Positions 43,485 through 52,737 of a DNA stretch of 64,000 bases are shown piece after piece (positions within the stretch are counted from its first letter, which is position 1; each line of letters begins with the position of its first letter). Below the pieces are notes generated by a model. The model was given only the letters and a program-made list of their open reading frames with translations, did no database searches and was not told the origin of the DNA. Origin of the DNA: Pseudomonas cedrina subsp. cedrina (GTDB lineage: Bacteria; Pseudomonadota; Gammaproteobacteria; Pseudomonadales; Pseudomonadaceae). A program made the position numbers and the translations under genes. Location: positions 186,001-250,000 of the forward strand of contig NZ_MNPW01000010.1 of assembly GCF_001983175.1 (NCBI RefSeq), written 5' to 3'.

Positions 43485-43864
43485 CAGTGCAAGGCTCCGG
43501 GTACCGCGAGGCGGAAAGGCTTGATCGTTGCGTCGAACAAATGGCCATCGGTGGCTTTCATCTGATACGAGCCCTGCATGGTGCCGACCTTGGAGGTCAT
43601 TACAGTGCCGCTGCTGTAAGTATGGCTTGCGCCGCTGTCGATCAGCGGTTGTTGGCCTACCACGCCTGCGCCGCGCACTTCTTCGACCTGACCGTCGCCG
43701 TCAGTGATGACCCAGTGGCGTGACAATAGCTTGGCCGGCACCAGCCCGTTGTTTTTCACCGTGATGGTGTAGGCAAAGGCGAAGCGGTTCAGTTCAGGTT
43801 GCGATTGGTCCGCCAGGAAGCGGGTGACGACGCTGACGTCGATCTGGTAGCGAGGATCGGACAT
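43484..43864 (-). CDS. apaG: ApaG protein
   Basis: A 126-residue immunoglobulin-like fold protein named from the ksgA-apaGH operon; its function is unclear, with a proposed link to cation and polyphosphate nucleotide biology. Typical stretches are V-S-V-V-T-R-F-L near residue 9, A-Y-T-I-T-V-K-N-N-G and G-V-V-G-Q-Q-P-L. It overlaps apaH by one base. A REP doublet lies in the 208-base gap between rsmA and this gene. Confidence 0.95.
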   Translation of the reverse strand: MSDPRYQIDVSVVTRFLADQSQPELNRFAFAYTITVKNNGLVPAKLLSRHWVITDGDGQVEEVRGAGVVGQQPLIDSGASHTYSSGTVMTSKVGTMQGSYQMKATDGHLFDATIKPFRLAVPGALH

Positions 43865-43963
43865 GCAAGAGGCCTTAAAAGCAAAAGCGGAGGACAGCAG
43901 ATGCGGATCAGTCTAGGCCAAGAGGAGGGCACTAGGCCAGACATGCTGGCTCGTGGCGCGGAG

Positions 43964-44057
43964 AATGTGGGAGCGGGCTTGCTCGCGAATGCGGTGTGTC
44001 AGTCACAGATGTTTTAACTGAACCACCGTATTCGCGAGCAAGCCCGCTCCCACATTT
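43964..44057. repeat. REP doublet, GTGGGAGCGGGCTTGCTCGCGAA family
   Basis: AATGTGGGAGCGGGCTTGCT at 43964 is matched by the inverted copy ending CCGCTCCCACATT at 44056. It belongs to a third REP subfamily in this window (GCGGGCTTGCTCGCGAA core) and lies between rsmA and apaG inside what is otherwise one operon. Confidence 0.9.
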
Positions 44058-44072
44058 GAGTTGCGTTGAGCC

Positions 44073-44885
44073 TTACTCCGATGTCGGGGCTGGCTGGATG
44101 GCGAGCTGGTCGGCCAGCCGCACAAATGCGGCCAGGTCCAGTTGCTCGGGGCGCAGGCTGCCGTCGACGCCGGCGGCTTCGATCTCGGCGTTGCTCAGCA
44201 GCGCCTTGAGCGTGTTGCGCAAGGTTTTGCGGCGTTGGTTGAAGGCTTCACGCACCACACGTTCGAGCAGTTTGTGATCCTTGGCCGGGTGAGGCAGCAC
44301 GGCGTGAGGCACCAGGCGCACGATAGCCGAGTCGACCTTCGGCGGCGGGTTGAACGCGCCAGGCCCGACGTTGAACAGGTGTTCGACGCGGCAGTGGTAC
44401 TGGACCATGATCGACAGACGGCCCCAATCACCGCCACCTGGGCCGGCAGCCAGGCGTTCCACCACTTCCTTTTGCAGCATGAAGTGCATATCGCGGATGA
44501 TCCCGGCGTTGTTCAGCAGGTGGAAAATCAGCGGGGTGGAAATGTTGTACGGCAGGTTACCCACCACCCGCAGGCTGCTAGGCGCTGCGTTGAGGCTGTT
44601 GAAGTCGAACTTCAGTGCATCGCCCTGGTGCAGGTTGAAGTTGGGCTTGTCAGCGAATTGCTGGTTGAGGATCGGGATCAGGTCCTTGTCCAGCTCCACC
44701 ACGTCCAACTGGCCGCCACTGGCCAGCAGGCCTTGGGTCAGGGCGCCCTGGCCCGGGCCGATTTCCAGCAGGCGGTCGGAAGATTTGGCATGGATGGAGC
44801 GCAGGATGCGGTCGATCACGCCAGCGTCGTGCAGGAAGTTTTGCCCGAAGCGCTTGCGCGCCCGGTGTTGGTAATGCTCAGTCAT
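44073..44885 (-). CDS. rsmA: 16S rRNA dimethyladenosine transferase
   Basis: KsgA-type methyltransferase that dimethylates the two adjacent adenines (A1518/A1519 in E. coli numbering) near the 3' end of 16S rRNA. The 270-residue protein has the N-terminal R-F-G-Q-N-F-L, SAM motif E-I-G-P-G-Q-G-A-L-T and catalytic N-L-P-Y-N-I-S. It overlaps pdxA by 4 bases. It is unrelated to the RNA-binding RsmA that RsmY titrates; the shared name is a coincidence. Confidence 0.97.
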   Translation of the reverse strand: MTEHYQHRARKRFGQNFLHDAGVIDRILRSIHAKSSDRLLEIGPGQGALTQGLLASGGQLDVVELDKDLIPILNQQFADKPNFNLHQGDALKFDFNSLNAAPSSLRVVGNLPYNISTPLIFHLLNNAGIIRDMHFMLQKEVVERLAAGPGGGDWGRLSIMVQYHCRVEHLFNVGPGAFNPPPKVDSAIVRLVPHAVLPHPAKDHKLLERVVREAFNQRRKTLRNTLKALLSNAEIEAAGVDGSLRPEQLDLAAFVRLADQLAIQPAPTSE

Positions 44886-45871
44886 ATACGGGTCTCGGCC
44901 ATCTGATAGGCGGTTTCCAGGGCCACGTGCAGGCTGCCGGTGTCGATCTTGCCGCTGCCCGCCAGGTCCAGGGCGGTGCCATGGTCGACGGAGGTGCGGA
45001 TAATCGGCAGGCCCAGTGTCACGTTGACTGCGGCGCCGAAGCCTTTGTATTTAAGCACCGGCAGCCCCTGGTCATGGTACATCGCCAGCACTGCGTCGCA
45101 GTGCTCCAGATATTTGGGGGTAAACAGAGTGTCCGCAGGCAATGGGCCGCGCAGGTCCATGCCTTCTTGGCGCAGACGCTCCAGAGTTGGTTCGATGATG
45201 TCGATTTCTTCACGGCCCAGGTGTCCGCCTTCACCGGCATGGGGGTTAAGCCCACAGACCAGGATGCGCGGTTGGGCGATGCCGAATTTGTGTTGCAGGT
45301 CGGCGTAGAGGATGCGTGTCACGCGCTCTACACGTTCAGCGGTAATGGCCTCGGCAACGTCGCGCAGTGGCAGGTGCGTGGTCACCAATGCAACCCGCAG
45401 GCCGCGCGTGGCCAGCATCATGACGACTTGAGCGGTGTTGGTCAGCTCGGCGAGGAATTCGGTATGGCCGGAAAAGGCGATGCCGGATTCATTGATCACG
45501 CCCTTGTGCACGGGCGCGGTGATCATGCCGGCGAAGTCGCCATCGATGCAGCCTTGCCCTGCGCGAGTCAGGGTTTGCAGCACGAACGCCGCGTTGGCCT
45601 TGTCCAGTCGCCCGGCCACCACCTTGGCCTGCAGCGGGGTGTGCCACACATACAGGCTGCCGGCGGGGGCGGGCAGGTCGGGCCAGCCGCCTGGCGCCAC
45701 GTCCAGCAGATTGACCGCCACACCCAGCTGCGCGGCCCGCTCAAGGAGCAGGTCGCGGCTGGTAATGGCGATCAGGGGGTGTGGCTGGGCTTGCGAGGCG
45801 AGCAGCAGGCACAGGTCTGGACCAATGCCGGCCGGCTCGCCGGGTGTCACCGCGAAACGCTGTGGTTTCAC
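44882..45871 (-). CDS. pdxA: 4-hydroxythreonine-4-phosphate dehydrogenase
   Basis: NAD-dependent enzyme of pyridoxal 5'-phosphate synthesis. The 329-residue protein begins with V-T-P-G-E-P-A-G-I-G-P-D and carries metal-binding His residues in F-S-G-H-T-E, N-P-H-A-G-E and M-Y-H-D-Q-G. It overlaps surA upstream and rsmA downstream by 4 bases each. PLP made here serves, among others, BioF and the aminotransferase in this window. Confidence 0.97.
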   Translation of the reverse strand: MKPQRFAVTPGEPAGIGPDLCLLLASQAQPHPLIAITSRDLLLERAAQLGVAVNLLDVAPGGWPDLPAPAGSLYVWHTPLQAKVVAGRLDKANAAFVLQTLTRAGQGCIDGDFAGMITAPVHKGVINESGIAFSGHTEFLAELTNTAQVVMMLATRGLRVALVTTHLPLRDVAEAITAERVERVTRILYADLQHKFGIAQPRILVCGLNPHAGEGGHLGREEIDIIEPTLERLRQEGMDLRGPLPADTLFTPKYLEHCDAVLAMYHDQGLPVLKYKGFGAAVNVTLGLPIIRTSVDHGTALDLAGSGKIDTGSLHVALETAYQMAETRI

Positions 45872-47208
45872 TGAACGGCCTGGTCGGTGCCTGTTTGCTC
45901 GGCGCCTGGCAGCTTGTTCTCAACGTAGGCTTCGTCGCGGATCTGACGCAGCCAGGTCTGCAACTCTTCATCGTATTTGCGGTTACGCAGGACGTTCAGC
46001 GCTTGTTGCTCGCGGGCCTGGTTGGTGTTGTCGGTGGCACGACGGCCAAGGACTTCCAGCACATGCCAGCCATATTGAGTCTTGAATGGCTTGGACAATA
46101 CACCTTGCGGGGTCTCGGCCATCACCTGCTGGAACTCCGGCACCAGCGCTTTCGGATCGATCCAGTTCAGGTCGCCGCCGTTGAGGGCCGAACCCGGGTC
46201 TTCCGAGAAGCTCTTGGCCAGGGTGGCGAAGTCTTCACCGCTTTCGATGCGGTCATAGATCTTCTGGGCCAATTCCTTGGTTTGGGCTTCGGTGCGGATT
46301 TCGCTTGGTTTGACCAGGATGTGACGAACATGCACTTCGTCTTTCAGCGAGGTCTCGCCACCACGACGTTCCAGCAGCTTCAAGATGATGAAACCACCTG
46401 GCGTACGTGCTGGCTGGGTGATGCCACCGACTTCCATGGCGCTCAGTTCGCGGTCGAACGGCGGCGGCAATTGAGCGGCTTTACGCCAGCCCATGTCACC
46501 GCCTTCGAGGGCGTTGTCGCTACCGGACTGGGCAATGGCCATCTGGGCGAAGTCGGCACCGGCCTTCAGGCGGTCATAGATAGCCTGGGTCTTGGCCGCG
46601 GCGGCATTGAGCTGCTCGGAGTTGGCGCTGTCCGGTGTCGGGATCAGGATGTTGGCCAGGTGCAGCTCTTCGGAAAGCTGCATCTTGCCCAGGTCCGACG
46701 CCAGGAAGTTCTTCACTTCCTGCTCGGACACCTGCACCCGCTCGGCCACACGGCGCTGGCGCACACGGCTGATGATCATCTCGCGGCGGATCTGGTCACG
46801 GGCGTCCTCATAGGACAACCCATCGTGAGCCAGGGCGGCGCGGAACTGGTCAATGCTCATGTTGTTGCGCTGGGCAATGGTGCCGACAGCCTGGTTCAGC
46901 TCTTCGTCCGAAATACGGATGCCGGAGCGATCACCGATCTGCAGTTGCAGGTTCTCGACGATCAGGCGTTCCAGTACCTGTTGGTCCAGGACGCTGGTCG
47001 GTGGCACGCCACCGCCACGCTTGGCGATGGTTTGCTGGACTTCCTTGACACGTTGGTCCAGTTGGCTCTGCATGATCACGTCGTTGTCGACGATGGCCAC
47101 GACCTTATCCAGCTGTTGAACCGCGGCGTGCGCCGATGCGGTGCCCAGGAACAGCGCGCCCAGTACAAGCGGGCGCAGACAATCAGAAAGCTTGGTTTTC
47201 ACGTTCAC
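45868..47208 (-). CDS. surA: Periplasmic peptidyl-prolyl isomerase and OMP chaperone
   Basis: SurA escorts outer-membrane proteins, LptD among them, across the periplasm. A signal peptide (L-V-L-G-A-L-F-L-G-T-A-S-A-H-A) precedes the N-terminal chaperone domain and two parvulin domains (near 175-275 and 285-385). GTG 47208 has GAAGG 5 bases upstream and is preferred. GTG 47202, which yields the common M-K-T-K-L-S-D-C-L start, and TTG 47220 are alternatives. The gene overlaps the lptD end by 26 bases, coupling client and chaperone. Confidence 0.94.
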   Translation of the reverse strand: MNVKTKLSDCLRPLVLGALFLGTASAHAAVQQLDKVVAIVDNDVIMQSQLDQRVKEVQQTIAKRGGGVPPTSVLDQQVLERLIVENLQLQIGDRSGIRISDEELNQAVGTIAQRNNMSIDQFRAALAHDGLSYEDARDQIRREMIISRVRQRRVAERVQVSEQEVKNFLASDLGKMQLSEELHLANILIPTPDSANSEQLNAAAAKTQAIYDRLKAGADFAQMAIAQSGSDNALEGGDMGWRKAAQLPPPFDRELSAMEVGGITQPARTPGGFIILKLLERRGGETSLKDEVHVRHILVKPSEIRTEAQTKELAQKIYDRIESGEDFATLAKSFSEDPGSALNGGDLNWIDPKALVPEFQQVMAETPQGVLSKPFKTQYGWHVLEVLGRRATDNTNQAREQQALNVLRNRKYDEELQTWLRQIRDEAYVENKLPGAEQTGTDQAVQ

Positions 47209-49996
47209 GATAACCTTCAATGCCTTTGTCTAGGAAGCTCTCTACCTTGGCGCCGGTCAGGCCGCCGAGTCCTTTGAGGACGATCTGCAGGAAGAGCCCG
47301 TGGTCACCCTTTTCGTTAAGCGGGGCGATCTGGCTGTATTCGTCGTTGGAAACCCAGTAACGGTTGATGACGCGCAGTTTCCAGCAGCAGTTGTCGTACT
47401 CGAAACCACCGAAGGCTTCCAGGGTACGGTTGCGAGCGTAGTCATACTGCCAGCGGGTGATCAGGTTCCACTGAGGAATGATCGGCCACATCATCGAGAA
47501 GTCGTGTTGTTGGATTTTGTAGTAATCCTTCACGTAGTTCGCGTCGCCGGGCTGGCCGTAGTCACCACCGAACTGCCATTTGCCGGTCAGCTGGTTGTAG
47601 ACGACCTGGTCGTTACGATAGCGATAACCGACGTTGATGATCTTGTTCGGGTTGTCTTCCGGCTGGTAGTGAAGCATCGCGCTGCCGGAACGAGGGCTGT
47701 GTTCCTCGGTGTCCCAGTTGTAGTCGGCAGTGGCGCGCCAGTCACGGTTGAAGCGGAACTCGTAGTCCAGGGCGACGGGCGAAACGTCGGACTGTGCGTC
47801 GGCACGGTCGGCGGCCAGGACGCCCGGCAGTTGAACTTCACGATCCTTGAAGTACAGCGCCTGGCCGATGGCCACGCGTTGACGCTCGAAGCCGTTTTCT
47901 TCGATCCAGCGGCTGGTCAAGCCCAGGGACAGCTTGTTCTCGTCACCGATACGGTCAGAGCCGCTGAAGCGGTTGTCACGGAACAACGAGGAGTAACTGA
48001 ACGAATACTCGCTGGTGTCAAAGACCGGGATATCCGCCTGGTCCTTGTTCGGCACGTACAGGTAGAACGCACGCGGTTCAAGGGTCTGGCGATAGTCTTT
48101 GCCGAACCAGTTGGTATTGCGATCGAAGTACAGGCCGCTATCGACGCTGGCCACCGGAACCGCGCGGTCCTGGGAGCTCTTGAACGTGCCGCCTGCGTAC
48201 TGCGTGCCGTTAGCCACAGAAGCAGCCTGGTCGGCAACGATCTGATTCTTGCCGATGTTGTCCAGGTCCAGGTCGTACTTGGTGTAAACGTACTTGAGCT
48301 TCGGGGTGATGAAGCCGTAGGTCCAGTTCATCGGGTACTCGACGGCTGGGGCTACGTTCAGGCGTGTACCGTTTGCACGGGTCAGGCCACGGACGTAGGT
48401 GTCCAGGCGGGCCTCGGTTTCACCGTTTTCATTGGTGAAGTTGCCGTTTTCCAGGTCACGATCAAAGCGCACGGCTTCGGTCTCGTAGCTGAAGTTCAAG
48501 CCACCCGGATGGTACGGCAGCTGCCCATTGAAAGTGATCTGCGGCAGACGGTCATACGGCGTGATCTGGGAAATCGTCGCCAGCTGGTAGGCCTGCAGGT
48601 TCAAGCGAGCCTGGAAGGTGTCGCCGCGATACGTCACGGAACCTTGCTGGTTGATGTAGTCGCGGCTCTCGACGCCTTCCTGGTTGGACTTGAGGTCCTG
48701 GAAGAAGTAAGGATCGCTGATCGTGGTGTAGTCGACCTGGGTCATTACACGCGAATCGAGCCCGCCTTTGTGTTGCCAATTGAGCATGTAGCGGGTTTTT
48801 TCGTAATCGGTCTGCTTCTTCCGCTCGTCGTTGTCGTCGTTCAGGTACGCGCCGCCGAACTGGCCTTCGCTGGACTTGGTGAGGTAGCGGAACTCGCCTT
48901 CCATCATCATGCCGCGCTTGGTCATGTATTGCGGGTACAACGTGGCGTCATAGTTCGGCGCCAGGTTGAAGTAGTACGGCGTAACCAGGGTGAAGCCGGT
49001 TTCGCTGCCGCTGCTGAAGCTCGGTGGCAGGAAGCCGGACTGACGACGGTCGTCGATCGGGAAATAGATGTAAGGGGTGTACAGGATCGGGATGTTCTTG
49101 ATCCGCAACGTCGCGTTGGTGGCCGTACCGAAACCGGTGGCCGGGTTCAACGTGATGTTGTTGCCCTTGAGCTGCCAGGCGTTGCTGTCCGGCTCGCAGG
49201 TGGTGTACGTACCGTCCTTGAGACGGATGATCGCGTTTTCGGCACGCTTGGCATACAGCGCGTTACCGCGGATACGCGACTTGTGCATCACGTATTCAGC
49301 GTTGTCGATCTGGGCGGCGCCAGTGTCCAGCTGCACTTCGGCGTGATCGCCCACGATCAGTGCGCCGTTGTCGCGCAGACGGACTTTGCCGTTCAGCTCG
49401 CCACGGTTCTCGGCCTGATACAGGCTGGCTTCTTCGGATTCGAGCTGCATGCTGCCCTGGCGCATGACCACGTCACCGGCCAGGGTCGCGATTTGCGATT
49501 CCTGCTCGTAACGCGAAGCCTTGGCGCCGATGAAGGTGGGCGCATCGCTCTTGTTCGTCTTGTCGTTCATGCCAGGACGAATCGGCTCGATGTACGCACC
49601 ACCGCAGTACGGGCCGGTTTCGGCCAACTGCGCGGCGGTCAGCTTGTCGCGCGGTACCCAGTCTAGGTGGCTGTAGTCGGCGCTGCGCGAGCGCAGGCCA
49701 CGGCCCTTGGAGTCGGTGACCAATGCGGTCTGCGGCACGGCCTCGGCTTTGCCGCCCGCATCGGCTTGCGCCGTGCTGCTGGCGGAGCTGATGGCTGCGC
49801 CATCATGCACCGGGCGTGGTGGCAACGGGGCTGCGGCGGTTTTCGGCGCGCAATCCCAGGCACCCGAAGCAGAGACTGAGCAGTCATACTGTTCCGCGGC
49901 GACCACGAATGAGGTGGCGAAGGGTTGCAAGGCCAGCAGACTGCCGGTTACCAGCAACGGAAATTTTCTACGAAACGCGGGGGATTTCAATGCCAT
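47183..49996 (-). CDS. lptD: LPS-assembly outer membrane protein LptD
   Basis: Outer-membrane beta-barrel that, with LptE, places lipopolysaccharide in the outer leaflet. From ATG 49996 the protein is 937 residues: signal peptide (L-L-V-T-G-S-L-L-A-L-Q-P), a longer N-terminal extension than E. coli, the OstA/LptA-like periplasmic domain (about 190-330) and the barrel. Cysteines likely to form the inter-domain disulfides are seen near the mature N-terminus and as an adjacent pair in Y-D-N-C-C-W. An upstream open extension to 50197 lacks a signal peptide and overlaps the divergent amgK. Confidence 0.95.
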   Translation of the reverse strand: MALKSPAFRRKFPLLVTGSLLALQPFATSFVVAAEQYDCSVSASGAWDCAPKTAAAPLPPRPVHDGAAISSASSTAQADAGGKAEAVPQTALVTDSKGRGLRSRSADYSHLDWVPRDKLTAAQLAETGPYCGGAYIEPIRPGMNDKTNKSDAPTFIGAKASRYEQESQIATLAGDVVMRQGSMQLESEEASLYQAENRGELNGKVRLRDNGALIVGDHAEVQLDTGAAQIDNAEYVMHKSRIRGNALYAKRAENAIIRLKDGTYTTCEPDSNAWQLKGNNITLNPATGFGTATNATLRIKNIPILYTPYIYFPIDDRRQSGFLPPSFSSGSETGFTLVTPYYFNLAPNYDATLYPQYMTKRGMMMEGEFRYLTKSSEGQFGGAYLNDDNDERKKQTDYEKTRYMLNWQHKGGLDSRVMTQVDYTTISDPYFFQDLKSNQEGVESRDYINQQGSVTYRGDTFQARLNLQAYQLATISQITPYDRLPQITFNGQLPYHPGGLNFSYETEAVRFDRDLENGNFTNENGETEARLDTYVRGLTRANGTRLNVAPAVEYPMNWTYGFITPKLKYVYTKYDLDLDNIGKNQIVADQAASVANGTQYAGGTFKSSQDRAVPVASVDSGLYFDRNTNWFGKDYRQTLEPRAFYLYVPNKDQADIPVFDTSEYSFSYSSLFRDNRFSGSDRIGDENKLSLGLTSRWIEENGFERQRVAIGQALYFKDREVQLPGVLAADRADAQSDVSPVALDYEFRFNRDWRATADYNWDTEEHSPRSGSAMLHYQPEDNPNKIINVGYRYRNDQVVYNQLTGKWQFGGDYGQPGDANYVKDYYKIQQHDFSMMWPIIPQWNLITRWQYDYARNRTLEAFGGFEYDNCCWKLRVINRYWVSNDEYSQIAPLNEKGDHGLFLQIVLKGLGGLTGAKVESFLDKGIEGYRERENQAF

Positions 49997-50126
49997 CTTA
50001 TTAGTCCGGGCTTCCTGCGTGCCATCTGCCCGCGGTTTGGGCCGCACGCCTCTCGATGGTCTGAAAAAGATGCGTGATAATAAAGCATGCCCCGCTTGAC
50101 GGCTAGCGCCGTCGGAGACCCTTGTA

Positions 50127-51152
50127 ATGCCCGAGCAAGATCTACGTTTACAACAGCTGGAAGTCTGGCTGGATGAGCAGTTGCCGATTCTTTTCAACGC
50201 TCAGGATTGGGGCTCCGTACCCCCGGCTACATTGACCGCGGCCAGCAGCGACGCGAGTTTCAGGCGCTATTTCCGTTGGGAAGGCGGTGGCCGGACACTC
50301 GTCGTGATGGACGCTCCACCCCCCCAGGAAAACTGCAAACCTTTCGTCGATATCGCCCATTTGCTGGCGAGGTCAGGCATAAATGTGCCAAAAATTTATG
50401 CAGAAGATTTGCCGCGAGGCTTTCTTTTGCTCAATGACCTGGGCAGAAAAACCTACCTGGACGTCATTGACGAGCAAAACGCCGATCAATTGTTTGCCGA
50501 TGCCATCGACGCCTTGCTGGCTTTTCAGCAGCTCCCGATGGACACGCCATTGCCCAGCTATGACGTCGCCTTACTGCGTCGCGAGCTCGAATTGTTTCCG
50601 GAGTGGTACGTTCGCCGGCACTTGGGTGTCGAGCTGGATGCGCAGCAACAAGCGATTTGGCAGCGTGCCAGCGATGTTTTGATCGACAGCGCCCTGGCGC
50701 AGCCCAAAGTGCTGGTGCACCGCGACTACATGCCGCGCAACCTGATGATCAGCGAGCGCAACCCAGGCGTGCTGGATTTCCAGGATGCGGTCTACGGACC
50801 GGTCACCTACGACATCACCTGCCTGTTCAAGGACGCCTTCCTCAGTTGGCCCAAAGCGCGCGTGCACCAATGGCAGCGTGGTTACTGGGAACGCGCAAGG
50901 CAAGCCGGCATTCCCGTGCAGGCGGATTTCGACGACTTCCTGCGCGCCAGTGACCTCATGGGCGTGCAGCGTCACCTCAAGGTGATCGGTATCTTCGCGC
51001 GCATTTGCCACCGCGACGGCAAACCACGCTACCTGGCTGACGTGCCGCGCTTCTTTGCCTATATAGAAGCGGTGCTGGCCGACCGTGCGGAGTTGCGCGA
51101 GCTGGGCGAACTGCTGGCCAGCCTGCGTCAACCCGTCGAGGCAAGCGTATGA
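50127..51152 (+). CDS. amgK: N-acetylmuramate/N-acetylglucosamine anomeric kinase
   Basis: APH-fold sugar kinase of 341 residues that phosphorylates MurNAc at the anomeric position in the peptidoglycan-recycling bypass around MurA. Kinase motifs are H-R-D-Y-M-P-R-N-L (catalytic Asp) and L-D-F-Q-D-A-V (metal Asp). By context it pairs with murU, whose start overlaps its end by 4 bases. The AmgK-MurU route gives pseudomonads intrinsic fosfomycin tolerance. It would otherwise be annotated as an aminoglycoside phosphotransferase. Divergent from lptD with 130 bases between starts. Confidence 0.93.
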   Translation: MPEQDLRLQQLEVWLDEQLPILFNAQDWGSVPPATLTAASSDASFRRYFRWEGGGRTLVVMDAPPPQENCKPFVDIAHLLARSGINVPKIYAEDLPRGFLLLNDLGRKTYLDVIDEQNADQLFADAIDALLAFQQLPMDTPLPSYDVALLRRELELFPEWYVRRHLGVELDAQQQAIWQRASDVLIDSALAQPKVLVHRDYMPRNLMISERNPGVLDFQDAVYGPVTYDITCLFKDAFLSWPKARVHQWQRGYWERARQAGIPVQADFDDFLRASDLMGVQRHLKVIGIFARICHRDGKPRYLADVPRFFAYIEAVLADRAELRELGELLASLRQPVEASV

Positions 51153-51823
51153 AGGCGATGATCCTGGCGGCCGGCAAAGGCGAGCGCATGCGCCCGCTTA
51201 CCCTGCACACGCCCAAGCCGCTGGTGCAGGCCGGCGGCAAGCGCCTGATCGAGTATCACCTGGAGGCGCTGGCCAAGGCCGGTTTCACCGATATCGTGAT
51301 CAACCATGCCTGGCTCGGCCAGCAGATCGAAGGCTACCTGGGCGATGGCGCGCAGTTTGGCGTGCGCATCCGCTACTCCCCCGAAGGTGAACCGCTGGAA
51401 ACCGGTGGGGGGATTTTCCAGGCGCTGGCGTTGCTGGGTGATGAACCCTTTCTGGTCGTCAATGGGGATATCTGGACCGACTACGATTTCACCCGGCTCA
51501 AGCAACCACTCAAGGGCCTGGCTCATCTGGTGATGGTCGATAACCCGGCGCATCACCCCTCGGGGGGCGATTTCTACCTGGATCACGGTTTGCTTCATGA
51601 TGCGGCGGCCGGTGCCGATAACCTGACCTTCAGTGGCATTTCAGTGCTCGACCCCAAGCTGTTTGCGGGTTGCAGTGCCGGTGCCTTCAAGCTGGCACCG
51701 CTGTTGCGGGAGGCCATGGCCAAAGGTCTGGTAACGGGGGAACACATGGCGGGACGCTGGATCGATGTCGGCACGCTGGAGCGCCTGGCGCAAGTCGAAA
51801 CCCTGCTGGCAGCGGGGCAGTAA
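51149..51823 (+). CDS. murU: N-acetylmuramate alpha-1-phosphate uridylyltransferase
   Basis: Nucleotidyltransferase of 224 residues that turns MurNAc-1-phosphate into UDP-MurNAc. The N-terminal L-A-A-G-K-G-E-R-M-R-P-L-T is the family signature for UTP binding; V-V-N-G-D-I-W-T-D holds the metal Asp. Coupled to amgK by an ATGA overlap. Other NTP transferases share the motif; the operon decides the call. Confidence 0.94.
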   Translation: MKAMILAAGKGERMRPLTLHTPKPLVQAGGKRLIEYHLEALAKAGFTDIVINHAWLGQQIEGYLGDGAQFGVRIRYSPEGEPLETGGGIFQALALLGDEPFLVVNGDIWTDYDFTRLKQPLKGLAHLVMVDNPAHHPSGGDFYLDHGLLHDAAAGADNLTFSGISVLDPKLFAGCSAGAFKLAPLLREAMAKGLVTGEHMAGRWIDVGTLERLAQVETLLAAGQ

Positions 51824-51824
51824 C

Positions 51825-52592
51825 ATGCTGTGGCCAGGGACGCTGATCGGCGCCGGGGCTGGCTTTGCCATAGCCAGTATTCCGGGGGCTTTGTTGGGTG
51901 CATTGCTGGGGCAGGCACTGGACCGCCGCCTGCAATTGCAAAGTTGGGCGCAGTTGCGCGAGCGCCTCGGCGGGCGCCCGGCGTTGCGCAATGATGAACT
52001 GCTGTTTGTGCTACTGGGGCGCCTGGCCAAGAGCAATGGGCGAGTGGTCGATGGACATATCCAGCAGGCGCGCCAGGAAATGCGCTCGCTGGACATGACC
52101 GACTCGGCCCAGCGCCGCGCGATTGCCGCCTTCAATCGCGGCAAGTCCGGCTCCGATCGGGTGCGCAGCTACCTGCGTGTGCTCAAGGCTCAGCCCCACG
52201 CGGCGGAAGGCGTGTTGCGCGCATGCTGGCGCATGGTCTGGGCGGACGGCAGGGCCGATGACGCCGAGCGTGACCTCATTGACTTATGGGGTAAATGGCT
52301 GGGGTGGACGCCGCAACAACTGCAGGCGTTGGCTGCCGACTACACGCCGGAGCGCAAGCCGCTGGTCAATCGCAGCGTTACCTATCAGGACGCGTTGCGC
52401 CTGCTGGGCGTGACGGCCACCACCGAACCGGCGGCTATCAAGCGCGCCTATCGTCGCCTGCTCAGCCGGCATCATCCGGACAAGATCGCCGGCACCGGCG
52501 CCAGCCCCGCGCAAGTGCGGGATGCCACCGAGCGCACGCGCGAATTGCATAATGCCTATACGCTGATTCGCGAGCGGCGGGATTTTCGCTAG
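51825..52592 (+). CDS. DjlA-like DnaJ-domain membrane co-chaperone
   Basis: A 255-residue protein with an N-terminal membrane helix rich in Gly/Ala (L-I-G-A-G-A-G-F-A-I-A-S), a TerB-like middle domain (about 45-165) and a C-terminal J domain with the H-P-D motif in S-R-H-H-P-D-K. This matches DjlA, which stimulates DnaK at the inner membrane. ATG 51825 lies one base after the murU stop; the overlapping upstream extension was discarded because it lies within murU. Confidence 0.9.
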   Translation: MLWPGTLIGAGAGFAIASIPGALLGALLGQALDRRLQLQSWAQLRERLGGRPALRNDELLFVLLGRLAKSNGRVVDGHIQQARQEMRSLDMTDSAQRRAIAAFNRGKSGSDRVRSYLRVLKAQPHAAEGVLRACWRMVWADGRADDAERDLIDLWGKWLGWTPQQLQALAADYTPERKPLVNRSVTYQDALRLLGVTATTEPAAIKRAYRRLLSRHHPDKIAGTGASPAQVRDATERTRELHNAYTLIRERRDFR

Positions 52593-52624
52593 CTATCACT
52601 CTCTTTGGCTGATCACCTGATTCC

Positions 52625-52715
52625 TGTGGGAGCTGGCTTGCCTGCGATAGCGGTGGGTCAGCAAACCCTATGTTGCTGAAAGTGCGCTATCGCAGGCAAG
52701 CCAGCTCCCACATTT
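52625..52715. repeat. REP doublet (REPIN), same family as at 682
   Basis: TGTGGGAGCTGGCTTGCCTG at 52625 and its inverted copy ending CCAGCTCCCACATT at 52714 sit between the convergent ends of the DjlA-like gene and the DUF3530 gene. Confidence 0.92.
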
Positions 52716-52737
52716 GGATCGGGTTACCACTCCAGAG

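Noticed and set aside
47300..49666. Long open frame antisense to lptD (788 codons)
   Set aside because: It mirrors the codon structure of a GC-rich gene, with no ribosome site or recognisable domain. lptD on the other strand is certain.
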